64,000 nt of DNA. Origin: Corbicula japonica. Its lineage: Eukaryota; Mollusca; Bivalvia; Venerida; Cyrenidae. The position numbers and the translations under genes were made by a program. The first letter of the stretch is position 1, and each line of letters starts with the position of its first letter. The stretch spans positions 729,001 through 793,000 of the forward strand of contig JAZAYU010000217.1 in NCBI GenBank assembly GCA_038501625.1, in the 5' to 3' direction. The notes beneath the pieces were generated by a model that saw only the letters and a program-made list of their open reading frames with translations, had not been told where the DNA came from and did no database searches. Of this stretch, positions 32,439 through 44,638 are shown piece by piece.

Positions 32439-32500
32439 TTACTGTGGTATCAATATATTTCGCGCAGTTTAAATTTTCGCGTATTTCACAGAAGTCTCTT
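32439..32500. mobile_element. Element G, copy 3 (single arm)
   Basis: ATTACTGTGGTATCAATATA followed by TTTCGCGCAGTTTAAATTTT; only the left half remains. Confidence 0.65.
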
Positions 32501-32904
32501 TTGAAACAGATGTTAATTAATGCTCTCTTCATAAATATTTAGGTTATAACACGAACGCCGATTCTCGATTCATACAGTTTGCATAAAAATCAAGTATAAA
32601 ACATTGATGTACTTTTTTAACCAGTGTTTATTTTTTCATCTATTATTTTTAATTTGAGCATTATGGGGAACTTTAATGTTAACACGAGCTCTCTCGTAAA
32701 ATGGATACAGTTTTATTAATTTTAATTGGTATTTGTAGGCTATTTTTATAACAGGTTAAGTTTTAAACAAAAATATTAAAGTCAAATTTAAAAAAAAAAT
32801 AGCAAAATAAGTTTTAAGCCAATATTAGGATATAGAAAAATAAAATTCGCAATGCATTTTGCTAAATCATGAAGTTTATATGGTGTTTTTAGAGAAATAA
32901 CTTG

Positions 32905-33095
32905 GCTACTGTGGTCTCATTTAATTTCGCGGGGTTTAATTTTTGCGCGGGTATAAATTCGCGAGTTGTATTATTTTCATAGGATTAGATAATATGGTTT
33001 GGTTAGTATTCGTTAGGGTTTGATTTTCGCGCACACTGCCTAGATCAAAATGCGCAAAAATTTTATCCACGTGAAATATATTTATACCGCGGTGT
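32905..33095. mobile_element. Element G, copy 4
   Basis: CTACTGTGGTCTCATTTAAT then TTTCGCGGGGTTTAATTTTT; right arm GCGCAAAAATTTTATCCACG and TTATACCGCGGTG. Any open frame crossing it (33050-33289) is chance. Confidence 0.75.
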
Positions 33096-33609
33096 ATTTG
33101 GGAAAATATTTAAGCAAATTTACTAAATTCCTCACAAAAATACTACATCTATCGGACTTAGATGAATTAATTTGCCATGTCTACCTTTTTAGGGTAGAAT
33201 ATATGTGCCGCAGCAATAAAATGTTCGATGCACGGTGTATTAAGCAGGTGTTAGGAACATTTGAAAAGGCGGCAGAATTAAAACCATAAAACTTCATTTA
33301 CCCAACCTTTAACTGCTTAAGATGTATCAATTTAGTTAATTTTCTTCGCAATAAATTGCATTTTCATTTATCAATTACATCTAATATAAAGCACATTCTG
33401 ACTAGTTTAGTTATTGATACGACTGCAATAAAATATCAATCACATGGATGAACTACCTGAACAAAGAATTTAGTCAAAGTCACATAAATTTAATATAATT
33501 TCTAACTGCTTAGGCTTGCCGAAATAGTATTAGTGTGGTTTTAAAGTATATACTATTAGGGTGGTTTTAAAGTGACAAAGCATATCACTTTTTACATTAT
33601 ATACATAGT

Positions 33610-34004
33610 ATTATTATATTTCGCGTGGATTTAATTTTCACGTATTTCGCGCTAGGGCAAATGCGCGAAATTATACCCTTGCGAAATCAAACCATTGAAT
33701 ATCAAGTCTTATAAGAATAATACAAGTGCGCGAAATGAATCCCTCGCTAAAATGTCACTTGCGCGAAATTTGATCGCGAAATAAAATGAAACAGCAGTAT
33801 GCATTATGGTGTCATTGTATATGTTTCGCGGGAGTTGAATTCTCACGTATTTCGATCTAGGCCGTGCACACAAAACCAAAACACGTAACATAATGCCTTG
33901 TCCTTTTTGAATAATACAACAATGCGAATTTATGGCCGCGCGAAAATTTCAATTGCGTCATACGCGCAAAAATAAGGCCTCGCGAAATAAAATGAACTTC
34001 AGTA
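33610..34004. mobile_element. Element G, copies 5 and 6, adjacent
   Basis: Copy 5 is about 33610-33798 (TTTCGCGTGGATTTAATTTT to GCGAAATAAAATGAAAC), and copy 6 about 33822-34004 (TTTCGCGGGAGTTGAATTCT to GCGAAATAAAATGAACTT). Confidence 0.75.
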
Positions 34005-34259
34005 TATCGTCACTAAAACGGGAGCTTTTGGGAGTGTATATAAAGAAAATATTTCTATAGGTGACGATATACAAGCAGGGTCGAATGCATGATTTCCAGG
34101 AATGGGTGTTTTTATGGTTGTCTAAGGGTAGTTGCGTGATATTTTCCGATTGTCTGGTCGAAATCCCCATAAAAATACTGCTGCCCCAAAAGAAGAATCG
34201 AGCAACCCCTGGCAAGTCATATCACTAAATATGGAGTATTATAGTAATGTAATATATAT

Positions 34260-34452
34260 CATTTATTTCGCGGGTCTAATTTCCGAGCATATGACGCAGA
34301 TGATTTTTGCGCGGACGTTAATTCGCGCATTTTTCTCATATGATAAGATATCTTGTGGTTAGTATTCACTGGAATTTGATCTCGCACACACTGTCTAACA
34401 GGAATATATTCGAAATTTAAACCCGCGCGAAATATAATGAAATCGCAGTAAT
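34260..34452. mobile_element. Element G, copy 7
   Basis: ATTTATTTCGCGGGTCTAAT at the left; AACCCGCGCGAAATATAATG and a degraded TCGCAGTAA end at the right. Confidence 0.75.
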
Positions 34453-34677
34453 TTATTCGAACAATTTAACACAAGAATTTCATTTTTTGTGATGTCGCTG
34501 AATAACTCATTAAATTCGAAATCGTTCATACGATGGTACAGAGGTGGTACATATCAAATATTGTTTCGATAAAAATTATAAATATGGCATAAAAGAGTCA
34601 ATTTATTATCATTTTATTATCATTAAAATCTTAATCAGTAAGAAATATGTCCAGGCGGACGTTTTTGATCAGGGCCC

Positions 34678-34740
34678 AAGATTATAAAACTGAGAATGGA
34701 AATCAGTCTCAAATCTCAAGGATCTGATTGGCTGAAATGC
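34678..34740 (+). mobile_element. Palindromic element P, copy 6 (left arm only)
   Basis: AAGATTATAAAACTGAGAAT through CTGATTGGCTGAAATG, then an abrupt change to unrelated sequence exactly at the palindrome centre: a half copy. Confidence 0.85.
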
Positions 34741-35791
34741 ACAAGTATTCACACGCAATTATTTGGATTGGTTGGGTGTACTTGATCGTTATTTTTCAAT
34801 GTAAAGCACCACACTCTCTGACCACTGACTGACTGACCACCTTCCCTGCCCCTACTCCCACCTCCTCTCCCAGCTACGGTAAAATTTGGCAGACGAATCA
34901 ACATGGCAGATAGGTCCCGGTCTAGGTTCGGCTGTAACATCAACCCTTTATTTAAATCATAGATATATAAGTAAATAATAAAATAAAAGGGGTGGTTTTG
35001 CTAAACAGAATTTTTAAACTATATTTAAAAATGTAAATATTATTGTACAATTCTATGATTTCAAAAAATTGCCAGGATATATTTTGCATCAGCGATATGC
35101 TTGTGTAATAATTATTTTGCATCGTCTTGGAATGATTTTATGATACATTTTGCATGAGCAGGTGACACCAAATAATAACTTCGACACATCAATGTAAAAG
35201 ACTGTCTTATATTCTCAGTTCATTTAAGACTCGTACATATTAAAATTGCATATATGTGCAAACCACATTTTTTGTTATCCCCTATACCCGTCTACCGGTC
35301 AAAAACATCGAATTTGCTCATTCATTTGATGACCCTTAATTCTAGATGTGACTTATATGTACCCTTAATTTATAATGTAATTATTATATAAAAAAATGAA
35401 AAGAAAAAAGAGCTCATTATAATTTTGTTTCACATTAATTAATGAATTGAGTTTTTGTATTACCGTTTTACTTTGTTCTTTCAACCGTTTTACTTTGTTC
35501 TTTCATAATATTCAATTTAAAAGTTTGTTTGTTTGAAATACAGGAATGGAAATACAGGGGTGAAAGATAGAAATTCTGAAAATCCTGGAATCCTGAAAAT
35601 TTGTCAATTTATATAGGGAAAATAAAGAAAATCAACCATTTCAGACACACAGAATCCTGAAACAGGAATAATCCTGAAGATTTCGACCCCTGTTAATATC
35701 TTCATGTAAATATATGTTAAGAGTTTTCAGTCACTTCGAAACCTTCAATAGCACTTTATAAATGGTTTCTTTACAGCGTGAAATAATAAGT

Positions 35792-36002
35792 TACTGTGTT
35801 GTCATTTGATTTCGCGGGGGTTTAATTTTCGAAGTATTCGTGCTAGGGTAAATGCGCGAAATTAAAACCTAGCGAAATCATACTATTGAATATCTAGTCT
35901 TATTAGAATAATGCAAGTGCGCGAATTTAAGCACTCGCGAAAATGTCACTTATGTCATTTGCGCGAAATTTGATCCCCGTGAAACTTAATGTTACAACAG
36001 TA
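35792..36002. mobile_element. Element G, copy 8 (complete)
   Basis: Left TIR TACTGTGTTGTCATTTGATT, right TIR CTTAATGTTACAACAGTA, with TTTCGCGGGGG and GCGCGAAATT blocks in opposing arms. About 211 bp; the best preserved ends of the family here. Confidence 0.85.
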
Positions 36003-38302
36003 ATATATCGCCATAATTACAATATTTATCCAATATAAAAACACCTGTCAGTTGCTACATATTATGACAATCTATGACAATATTAAGATTTATCATTTTC
36101 CTTAATATTCAAACATATATTTAAAATAAAAAAAATCGTTTATTGTTAATATTCAAATAAATATTTTAATTTAAAATTTCGTATATTGTTTTGCTAGTTC
36201 CTTTAAAATAATATTGACTGAAAATAGAAAAAGAGAGTAATTAATATTATTTCTTACCCTTAATCTGATAAAATCCAATCTTTCCCTGTTTTATTTTCAC
36301 TTATACTAAAAGCATCACAAATCTAAGATCAAATACGCGAAAGAAGTCAAACATCTTTTTATTATAAGTATTTCGCTCAATTAACTGTTTGAGCGCTCCG
36401 TTGAGCCCAAATCGACTATCTCCGTAAATCCCCGTAGCTATCTTCTGAAATCTTCGTCGTTCTCCGTAAACAGTCGCCTATGCCAGTTTAACAATTAAAC
36501 TATTTATTCCTTTTGAAGTTGCAATTGTAAATAAAGTAAACTTTTCTTTAAATTTACATAGAGTTCACATGATAGTGTTGAATATTAGTTGAGGGGCGGA
36601 GATATTTATATCTCGCTCCATTACCCGTAACATTAGCATAGTGGCCGACTTTGTAACGCTGTAATTCTTTCTAGTACCTCCATTTAACTCAGAGACAATT
36701 ACTTAATTAATTTGTCATCATTTGCATTTGTGTCTTTTTGAAATAGAGAAAAATATGACTCACAAGTTTGTAAAATAAAATTATTGAAGCATCGGGGTTA
36801 CCAAGTGTTTATAACTTAACCCGATTCGCTTAAACTTAAAGCTGCATATTCAGAGTTCTGGGTGGAATAACACAAGTGCAATGTCTCATTTATATACATT
36901 GTACTGATTATTTAGGCCAGAAAAAATAAATTATTAGATTCTCATCCGGATTTTGGAAAAAAAGAGGCGGGTGGACACTTTTTAATTTTTATTTTTTATT
37001 AACGAAGTACCTGAGAACAGAAGTAAAAACTAACTAAAATTTTGAGAAAATGGCATTTATAGTTACCAGAACCTTACATGTAGAATATTTTCAATTTCTT
37101 CCTAAAAATCATGATAACAACTTACAAAAGAAGCAGGTTGGTGCCTATTCTTGATTGAAAAGCCACACCAGTCTTCAATAGTGACACTTTCACTTTTGGT
37201 AAGCTTTGAAATGATAAACACTTTATTTTATTGTTGTCGGCCGTGTTTTTTCCATATCCGGGATGGTCTAAAACCCGTTCTGTCCGGAACAGAATATGTT
37301 TTGATTTTTTTACCAATAATTTTTTTGGGGGGCGGTTGGTTCTGGACAGGGGCGGACGAGGATGAGAATCTAAAATATTTTTTTCTATTGCCTTACTGCA
37401 AATAATTGACTGGACAGTAGCGAATTTCGCCGAAATTTTGAACATCGTTACATTTCAGGATAAGTTATGAGTGAATTTTACTGTGTTATTAACGGACAAC
37501 TTTGACTTCAAATATATTCATTCTTACATTGACAGTCATTAGTAAGAAAACTACATCCGTTAATATTGTTTGCAGGTCTTTTTCAGTTTATGAAAATTAA
37601 ATGTTTGGTGAAGAATTATTAAGAAATAGGAAAGTTATAGCCAACGTTAAGTTTTCGTGACGGACGGAAAGACAAATCGATCCATTTGTATCGCCGTTTG
37701 TTCAAATGTGGGAATCAATGACATCAGTCCAAGAGCTATAGTAAGAGATCCCTAATCTCTCTTTAAAGATTATAGAAGACAATTATCAATATTTTTAAAA
37801 ATAATTTTGCAGTATCTTCATGCGCCATCTCGTTCATAACATACTTTTATACCAACAACAATCTTTCAAATTTAATACGAGATTCTCGTTTGATTTTTTT
37901 TTCACAACCATTTTTTTGCAAATGCGGTCCAGAGATGTAGAACACAACATGATCTCATCCCATCTTAAAGATTTCCAATTTACACATAGTGAGGAACCTC
38001 CTTATTTTATGGCGTTGGATGGAATTGGTTCCTGGTCCAATACATAAGCTTTCTTTTGTACTTTTCTTATCAGTTATTATATACGGTAACGTTCATTAAT
38101 CAAAATTAATTCCATAGCGTGTATTCAAAATATCAAACAAACAACAATGATTAAATTTAAATCAATTTAATACATATCTCATATGATAATTCTCAGTAAC
38201 ACATTTATTCTCTAACCATAAGGAAAACCATAAATACATTTTTACCATGATCAAGTCATACATTACTCCACTCAGTCATAATATTGTGCTTACATTATAT
38301 GC
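36003..38302. other. Gene-free stretch
   Basis: No exon supported. A diverged inverted pair (TTAGATTCTCATCC near 36935 and GATGAGAATCTAAA near 37360) may mark the ends of an old fold-back element. A 24-bp direct duplication (CCGTTTTACTTTGTTCTTTC) lies just upstream at 35462-35510. Confidence 0.35.
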
Positions 38303-38500
38303 TTAACCCTTTCCTTCATCTACATGCACAACTTTTTTGCGCATGTGCGACCAGTGCACATCCGTTTCGTCTGATCAGGATCTGCACTGGTCGCATTTTG
38401 GTCAGAAATAACCTAAGGAATCAAAAAGCGAATAGTTTAGATCCTGGATCTAAACTCTTCGCCCTCGCAATAAAGTTGTATCTATGGACGAAAGGGTAAA
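38303..38500. mobile_element. TTAA-flanked palindromic element T, copy 1
   Basis: Starts TTAACCCTTTCCTTCATCTA and ends GGACGAAAGGGTAA. Internal inverted blocks GATCAGGATCTGCACTGG and AGATCCTGGATCTAAAC. Family traits: TTAA at both edges, termini CCCTTTCCTCCATA, about 200-240 bp, no coding capacity. TTAA target sites and a CCC start are typical of piggyBac-type elements (inference). Confidence 0.85.
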
Positions 38501-38579
38501 ATGGCTCATGACACAGGAAAATCTGTCTTTGGTGACATTTCTTACATTTTTAGCAGTTGCTATTTTTAGAATTGGTATT

Positions 38580-38665
38580 GCCCATAGTTGGAATCGAACC
38601 AGTACGGTCAGTGACAGCATATAGCCATGTTACTCTAAGCATCCTACCGACTGAGCTAGCCGGGC
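38580..38665 (-). pseudogene. tRNA-Lys-like segment (tRNA pseudogene or SINE head)
   Basis: On the minus strand it begins GCCCGGCTAGCTCAGTCGGT, the 5' half of animal tRNA-Lys with a perfect A box, and ends with GGTTCGATTCCAA and ATGGGC. The region between is longer and unlike a tRNA-Lys anticodon arm, and only about five of seven acceptor pairs form. The sequence to its left is not clearly tRNA-related. Confidence 0.6.
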
Positions 38666-38734
38666 AACCCCCAACCACACTCAAAATAAAAACATTTGCG
38701 TGGTACATGCCATCAGTAACCAATTACTTAGGGT

Positions 38735-38800
38735 AGAGTACTGACTGCATGTTCGGGGAGACTTTCTATGACCGTCACACTGCACAAATAGCGCTGCAGT
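38735..38800 (+). repeat. Interspersed repeat fragment shared with 48672-48735
   Basis: AGTACTGACTGCATGTTC, GGGGAGACTTTCTATG and CACACTGCACAAATAGCGCT occur in the same order in the copy at 48672. Probably part of one longer transposon; the family is unknown. Confidence 0.75.
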
Positions 38801-39446
38801 GACCTCTGAATGGAGACGTTTAAATTTTCCAATCATTTTCGTATAAATATAAGGTGATTTTGTAACAAATGTTGACAATAATAAAATAACAATAATTCTC
38901 GAAATTGTTAAAGAAAAACAATGTTACATTTAAGTTGCTTTTTAATCAATATGGAACATACTTCCTATTTATTGCAAAAACGTACATTAGTAATGTCGTC
39001 CTCTATAAGATATGACGTCATAACTAGAAATGACATCAACGATTTCACAGACATATTTTCTGTGTGCACAACTCCATAGCTTCTTCATTGAGGCTAAGTC
39101 ATAGAACATCTAAAGTATTAGCAAATATAATATTACTAACTATTTAAAGACATCCAAAGTCATTCAACTAAGATCAAATAAGTATGGTGTAAAAGATATA
39201 TTTGCACATTTGGTAACAACACAGCAATTTTGACACTGGACAAAATAGGAAGCAATTATCATTACGGATTATCCTGTCACTTCAAAGCTGGCAGTGATTT
39301 TGATCTTGTATTTCATTAAAATATAGATGTGTATATATTTGTGTTGTGACATACTTGTGCCAAAATATACATTTTTGATCTTCAATCAAAAGATGTATAC
39401 TAGCTGAAAAAGGTTGCATGCACAGCTAAAAACTTGTTATCAAATA

Positions 39447-39678
39447 CATAACCTCTAACTCCATTTATTACATGGGTGACCAGTGTAGAACCAGATCAGC
39501 CAACAAATATGTGCCATTTAATCAGGATCTACACTGTTCACTTCTTGATCAGAAATAACCTAACCAATCAATATTGAACAGTGCAGATCCTGATAAGATG
39601 GCACACGTGTGTCAGCTGATCTGGATCTACATTTTTCACCCGTGGATAACAGCCATATCCCATGGAGTAAAGTTTTAA
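39447..39678. mobile_element. Element T, copy 2
   Basis: TAACCTCTAACTCCATTTAT at the left; CCCATGGAGTAAAGTTTTAA at the right; internal GAACAGTGCAGATCCTGAT palindromic pair. Confidence 0.75.
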
Positions 39679-39907
39679 GCAATGCAAATGGAATGCCTTT
39701 TGTGCCTCAGCTAATGTAATAAACACCTAACTAAATAAACATACACGATCTTGTTTATTGAACCAAAATGTTTTGGTCCCCTTGCAAACTTCACACATAC
39801 ATATAAAACATTTTGAAATTCTGAAACATGTGCACTCCCATTTCGAAATACACATAAAATGCACAAACACAATTTAATAGGTCTATATAGAGTCTTTGTG
39901 AGACATT

Positions 39908-40137
39908 ATACACCTTTATGGTGTGGGCCATCAGTGTAGATCTAGATCAGCTGGCACATCCATGCCATCTGATCAGGATCTTCACTGTTCACTTTTTGAT
40001 TTCATTAAATATTTCTGACCAGAAATGCAAACAGTGCAGATCCTGATCAGACAAAATCGATGTGCTTCTGATCAGAATCTACAATGTTTGCACATGTGAT
40101 GAAATGCATTTATAAATTATATAGAGTAAAGGGTTGA
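39908..40137. mobile_element. Element T, copy 3
   Basis: TACACCTTTATGGTGTGGGC at the left, AGATCCTGATCAGACAAAAT inside, AGAGTAAAGGGTTGAA at the right. Confidence 0.75.
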
Positions 40138-40478
40138 ATTCTTTTCCAGTTATAGTCAAAGGCATTTACACATTCATCCGCACATTTGTAGTAAACAGAG
40201 ATTGTCTCAGAAAAACTTCTTCCATTTTTATCCCACCAACCCAAGAGAGAAGATTTTTCCCTACATGTTTTATAAAGAAAGCTAAAAACCTAGCTAACCT
40301 CTTCACAAAAATGATCAAACTTCGCCCTGTTCTGTCAGTAACTGCCAATTTCTATGCAAAGAAAATAAATGTATTCTAAGTAAATGATTTTTTTCTCTGC
40401 ATCCCTTCTTGACTGATCATGTTCATTTACACTGTCCGCAAATAAAACAACAGTCATATCCCATGTAATAAAAGGCCC

Positions 40479-40681
40479 AACCCTTTCCTCCATATATACC
40501 CCTTTTTATGCATATGCCGTCTGATCAGGATCTGCACTGGTCGTATTTTGGTAAGAAATAATCTAACGGATCAAAAAGTGAACAGTGCAGATCCTGATCA
40601 GAGGGCAGGTATGTGCTGGCTGATCTGGATCGACACTGTTCGCCCTCGCAATCAATGTGTGTCTGTGGAGGACAGGGTTAA
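40479..40681. mobile_element. Element T, copy 4
   Basis: CAACCCTTTCCTCCATATAT at the left; TCTGTGGAGGACAGGGTTAA at the right; internal GATCAGGATCTGCACTGG faces CAGTGCAGATCCTGATC. Confidence 0.88.
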
Positions 40682-40796
40682 CAGAGGTGTTTTACACAGA
40701 ACACTGGAGATTGAATGGATTTCTTTTCCAGTAGAAAATGAGCAAATACCAGAACAATCAACTTGAGCTTTACAGCCTGTTAACATTTTTTTTAGT

Positions 40797-40900
40797 TACT
40801 GTGGTATCACTTTATTTTGTGGGCATCAATTTTCATGCACAAAACAAAAGCAACATATTTGAGCAAGCATAAATAGTGCAGTGATATTGTTCTCATAAAA
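40797..40900. mobile_element. Element G, copy 9 (half)
   Basis: TTACTGTGGTATCACTTTAT followed by GGGCATCAATTTTCATGC; CGCG motifs have decayed to TG/CA, as expected for methylated CpG loss. Confidence 0.6.
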
Positions 40901-40992
40901 TTAGATATTTAATGTTTCGAGTTTGCTGTGGTTTAATGTCAAGAACATGAAATAATAAGTTTTAAAAATAGCAAAAAAAGGGTAAAACAGTA

Positions 40993-41175
40993 TACAGTGA
41001 AACCTGCCTTAGAAGCCACCTGCGAATAGCAACCACCTGTCTTATACAGCCAGTTTGAATATGACCTAAACTGACATTTTGTTCTAATTTTTTACTGTCT
41101 TTAACAGCCACTTGTCTTCAGCAGCCACTTTTTGTCACTCCCTTGGATGGCTGCTAAAGACAGGTTTGACTGTAT
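40993..41175. mobile_element. CAGTGAAACC inverted-repeat element, copy
   Basis: Left end ACAGTGAAACCTGCCTTAGA, right end GACAGGTTTGACTGTA; interior GCAACCACCTGTCTTATACA. The same family as 43255 and 19030. Confidence 0.8.
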
Positions 41176-41255
41176 GTCAGGTCTTTTCTTTATTTTATAT
41201 GAAACAGTGCAGCCAGCTAATCCAGATATACAATGGTCACTCACCTGATAAAAGG

Positions 41256-41478
41256 CATGTCCATAATCATTTTACTCTGTATGTATTGTTTTATCACATG
41301 TGCAAACAGTGTAGATCCAGATCAGCTGGCACATCTGAGTCATCAGATAAGGATCTACAATGTACACTTCTTGGTCAGAAACAATAACGAATCAATAAGC
41401 AAACAGCGTATATCCTGATCAGACAGCATGGATGTGCCGGCTGATCGCAATTTACACTGTTCAGACCTGCGACAAAAG
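41256..41478. mobile_element. Element T, copy 5
   Basis: TCATTTTACTCTGTATGTAT at the left, GTGTAGATCCAGATCAGCTG and TATATCCTGATCAGACAGC inside. It abuts copy 6 directly. Confidence 0.75.
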
Positions 41479-41682
41479 TTAACCCTTTCCTTGATATATA
41501 CGCATTTTACGCATGTGCCGTCTGATCAGGATCTGCACTGGTCGCATTTTGGTCAGAAATAACCTAATGAATCAAAAAGCGAACAGTTTAGATCCTGATC
41601 AGACAGCAGGGATGTGCCGGCTGATCTGGATATAAAATGTTCACCCTAGCAATAAAAGTGTATCTATACAGGAAAGGGTTAA
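41479..41682. mobile_element. Element T, copy 6 (complete, TTAA at both ends)
   Basis: TTAACCCTTTCCTTGATATA at the left and TATACAGGAAAGGGTTAA at the right; 204 bp. The clearest example of the family termini. Confidence 0.92.
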
Positions 41683-41853
41683 ATATATGAAGAAATGGGC
41701 TGAAGTAGAGTTATTCAAGCAGGAGTAATGGTATAATGTAAGCAACATGACTGTTAAATATCCCTTTACATGTACCTGCCAATTAACTGTTGAAAGTTAG
41801 TTCTGTAAACAACAATGGCATCAACTTAGTGCAAAAAACAGTATAAGTACCAT

Positions 41854-42090
41854 TTACCCTTTCCTCCATAGATACACCTTTATTGCATGGGCGAACAGTT
41901 TAGATCCAGATCAGCACATCCGTGCCGCCTGATCAGGCTCTAAACTGTTCGCTTATATATTCATTAGGTTATTTCTGACCAAAATGAGACCAGTTCAGAT
42001 CCTGATCATACCACATGGATGTGCCGGCTGACCTAGATCTACAAGGGTCACACTTGCGAAAAAAGGCGTATATATGGAGGAAAGGGTTAA
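41854..42090. mobile_element. Element T, copy 7
   Basis: TTACCCTTTCCTCCATAGAT at the left; TATATGGAGGAAAGGGTTAA at the right; internal inverted GATC-containing blocks. Confidence 0.9.
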
Positions 42091-42524
42091 GTAAGAAGAT
42101 ATACCTATTTGCACTACAGTGAGGATAGGTGGTTCTTACAACTTGGTTCTACATACAACAAGAGGTAAAATCCATAAATTTGAAAAAAAATAGATACACC
42201 TATACAACAATTAATAAAGAATTGCTAATTTTCACAAAATACATCTGTTTATTCAACAGTCAATAGCTTTTAATAGATACACCTAAAATACGAAAAGCAA
42301 CTTAACATGAAATCCACCTACTATTTCATTATTTCCTATACTATTTCATTGAGTCAAATTATTTACAGTATTGAACAACATCCAACTAAATCTCAAATAT
42401 CACAAAAATAGTGCACCTCGCAATTTTATCATACTGAATTTCTGCACCATTACACACATAAAAAAAACATAAACAGATCTTAGCTATTTGCATTAGGCCC
42501 AATGTCGATATACCTTTCTGCCAT

Positions 42525-42729
42525 TTAACATTTTCCTTCATAGACACACCTTCTTGCGTGGGCGAACCCAGTGCAGATCCTGATCAGATGGCACATCTGT
42601 GCCATCTGATCAGGATCTGCACTGTGTGCTTTTTGATATGTTATGTTATTTCTGACCAAAATGCGACCAGTGCAGATCCTGATCAGATGGCACGTGTAAA
42701 AATGCGTAAATATAGAGGAATAGGGTTAA
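42525..42729. mobile_element. Element T, copy 8
   Basis: TTAACATTTTCCTTCATAGA at the left, AATATAGAGGAATAGGGTTAA-like right end; internal GTGCAGATCCTGATCAGATG three times. Confidence 0.88.
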
Positions 42730-42800
42730 TAATGCGTATCTGGGAATTCAACATAATTTCATAAACAAATGTCATAAAGTTGAGCAGATGAGAATTCCTT

Positions 42801-43025
42801 TTAACTCTTTTCTCCATTTATACACCTTTAATCGCAAGTGTGAACAGTGTAGATCCAGATAGTTAAGCACATCTGTGCCATCTGATCAGGATCTGCACTG
42901 TTCACTTATTGGTCATAAATAACCTAACAAATAAAAATGCAAACGGTGTAGATCCTGATCAGATGGCATGGATGTGCACTGTTAGCCTACGGATAACAGC
43001 CATATCTCATGGAATAATGAGTTAA
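42801..43025. mobile_element. Element T, copy 9
   Basis: TTAACTCTTTTCTCCATTTA at the left; CATATCTCATGGAATAATGA then GTTAA at the right. Confidence 0.85.
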
Positions 43026-43254
43026 ACAATAAACAGTTTTTAAGAACAACAACACAACAGGTTTTAGAAAATTTGTTTACTATGTCATTGTGTTTCAACA
43101 CTATGTCTCCATTAGGTGTGAAATGAAAAATGTACGCAACATCCATCGCAGATGATAAAACCCACAGAAAGTTGCACTGTAATTACAACATTTCATTTTG
43201 TGCATATAAGATGTTATATCTAAAAACAGATATTTACAGTATGCACAATATAAA

Positions 43255-43422
43255 TACAGTAAAACCCCTCATTACAGACACTCGATATTACAGGAACCCC
43301 GGTATTACGGACGATTTTATTAAAGAACAGACATGTTCTCTTCTTCCAGATTCAAACCCACAATTAAGGACAACCCGCTATTAAGGACACTTAGTTGTCC
43401 GAAATAGAAAGGTTTCACTGTA
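43255..43422. mobile_element. CAGTGAAACC inverted-repeat element, copy (complete)
   Basis: Left end TACAGTAAAACCCCTCATTA, right end GAAAGGTTTCACTGTA, interior repeated ATTACGGAC/ATTAAGGAC motifs. 168 bp, no coding capacity. Confidence 0.85.
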
Positions 43423-43617
43423 ATAAGCACGATATATTAGTCTTGTTAACAGAACACTACATCATGAAATCAATTCTTTCTTATAACTTTGAATCAGTTT
43501 TCAACACTGTAAATTTGTAGAAACAACATTTGTAGTTGAGGAATTAATTTATTGGATGTCCTTTCTAAGAAGTACCAGTAAATGAGTAAAATATACAGAG
43601 AACTAGCTTTTAGAGCC

Positions 43618-43825
43618 TTAGCCCTTTATTCTAAATATATGCATTTTAACATGTGTGTGACCATTTTAGATCCAGATCAGCACATCCATGCTGCAAGATC
43701 AGGATCTTCCAAGTTTGAATTTTTGAACAGTGCAGATCCTGATCAGACAGCATGATGTGAATGCTAATCTGTATCTACACTGTTACCCACGCCATAAAAG
43801 CATATATATGGAGGAAAGTGTTTAA
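43618..43825. mobile_element. Element T, copy 10
   Basis: TTAGCCCTTTATTCTAAATA at the left; TATATGGAGGAAAGTGTTTAA-like end at the right. Confidence 0.8.
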
Positions 43826-43948
43826 TCAATAAAACTGAATACACACAGATATTCTTTGCTGAGTTTTGTTTTAAATAAAAACTGACTAAAAAGCAGGAAA
43901 TGCATTTGCAATTTGTGTCAATTGAGCCAGACTTCAAATAAAACAAGT

Positions 43949-44020
43949 TTAACCCATTACTCCATGAGTACATCTTACACCCTATGTGCAACCAATTAAA
44001 TCCAGATCATTTGTGCAATT
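43949..44020 (+). mobile_element. Element T, copy 11 (left fragment)
   Basis: TTAACCCATTACTCCATGAG then CCAATTAAATCCAGATCA; truncated before the palindrome centre. Confidence 0.65.
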
Positions 44021-44087
44021 TTTAAACAAGAAATAAATGATGAAGGTCAAGGTCAGACTCAGAGAGCACAGTTTTGCAGGCAGTGCC

Positions 44088-44199
44088 CAAGATCATAAAA
44101 CTAAATCTGGAGATCAGTCTCAAATCTCAAGCATCCGATTGGCTGAAATGGCGACCAGTCAAACAGACTGATCTCAAAACTGAGTTTTATGATCTTGGG
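44088..44199. mobile_element. Palindromic element P, copy 7 (internally deleted)
   Basis: AAGATCATAAAACTAAATCT to GAGTTTTATGATCTT; the right arm has lost its CCATTTCAGCCAATC block. Confidence 0.85.
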
Positions 44200-44638
44200 C
44201 ACTGATCTGGATCTACAGCAGACACCATTGAGATTAAAGAGGTATCCATATTGTTTATGAGAAAACATTCAGTTTTCAGTTTTTACCAAATTCAAACAAA
44301 ACCTAACATCTGAAGGTACCAAAATATGAAAAAGCTGACAAATGATTAATAATTGATATTCCATCTTTCGTTTAATTTGGATGGTTTTAGAACTCAAAAT
44401 ATTCATTAACATATTTAATTTAGCTGTGCCATGCATGTCATCATAAAGTTGAGCGGAAAAGATTGCTTTTTACGCATTTCGTTGTAAAAACTACTTTACA
44501 GTATGTGTAATAAAATCACATCAATTAACTACAAGAAAATTATAGACCATTGTAAGTTCTTTTCAAATTCACCAACCACTAAAAGTTTATAAAAAATATC
44601 GCTCAAGACTAATTGTCCTGTCATTTTGCCCCGTATGT

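Noticed and set aside
37820..38047. Possible plus-strand exon (VEHNMISSHLKDFQFTHSEE)
   Set aside because: No known domain, no partner exon in phase, weak splice context.
38580..38665. Functional tRNA-Lys gene
   Set aside because: The 5' half matches tRNA-Lys, but the anticodon region is replaced and the T arm is degraded.
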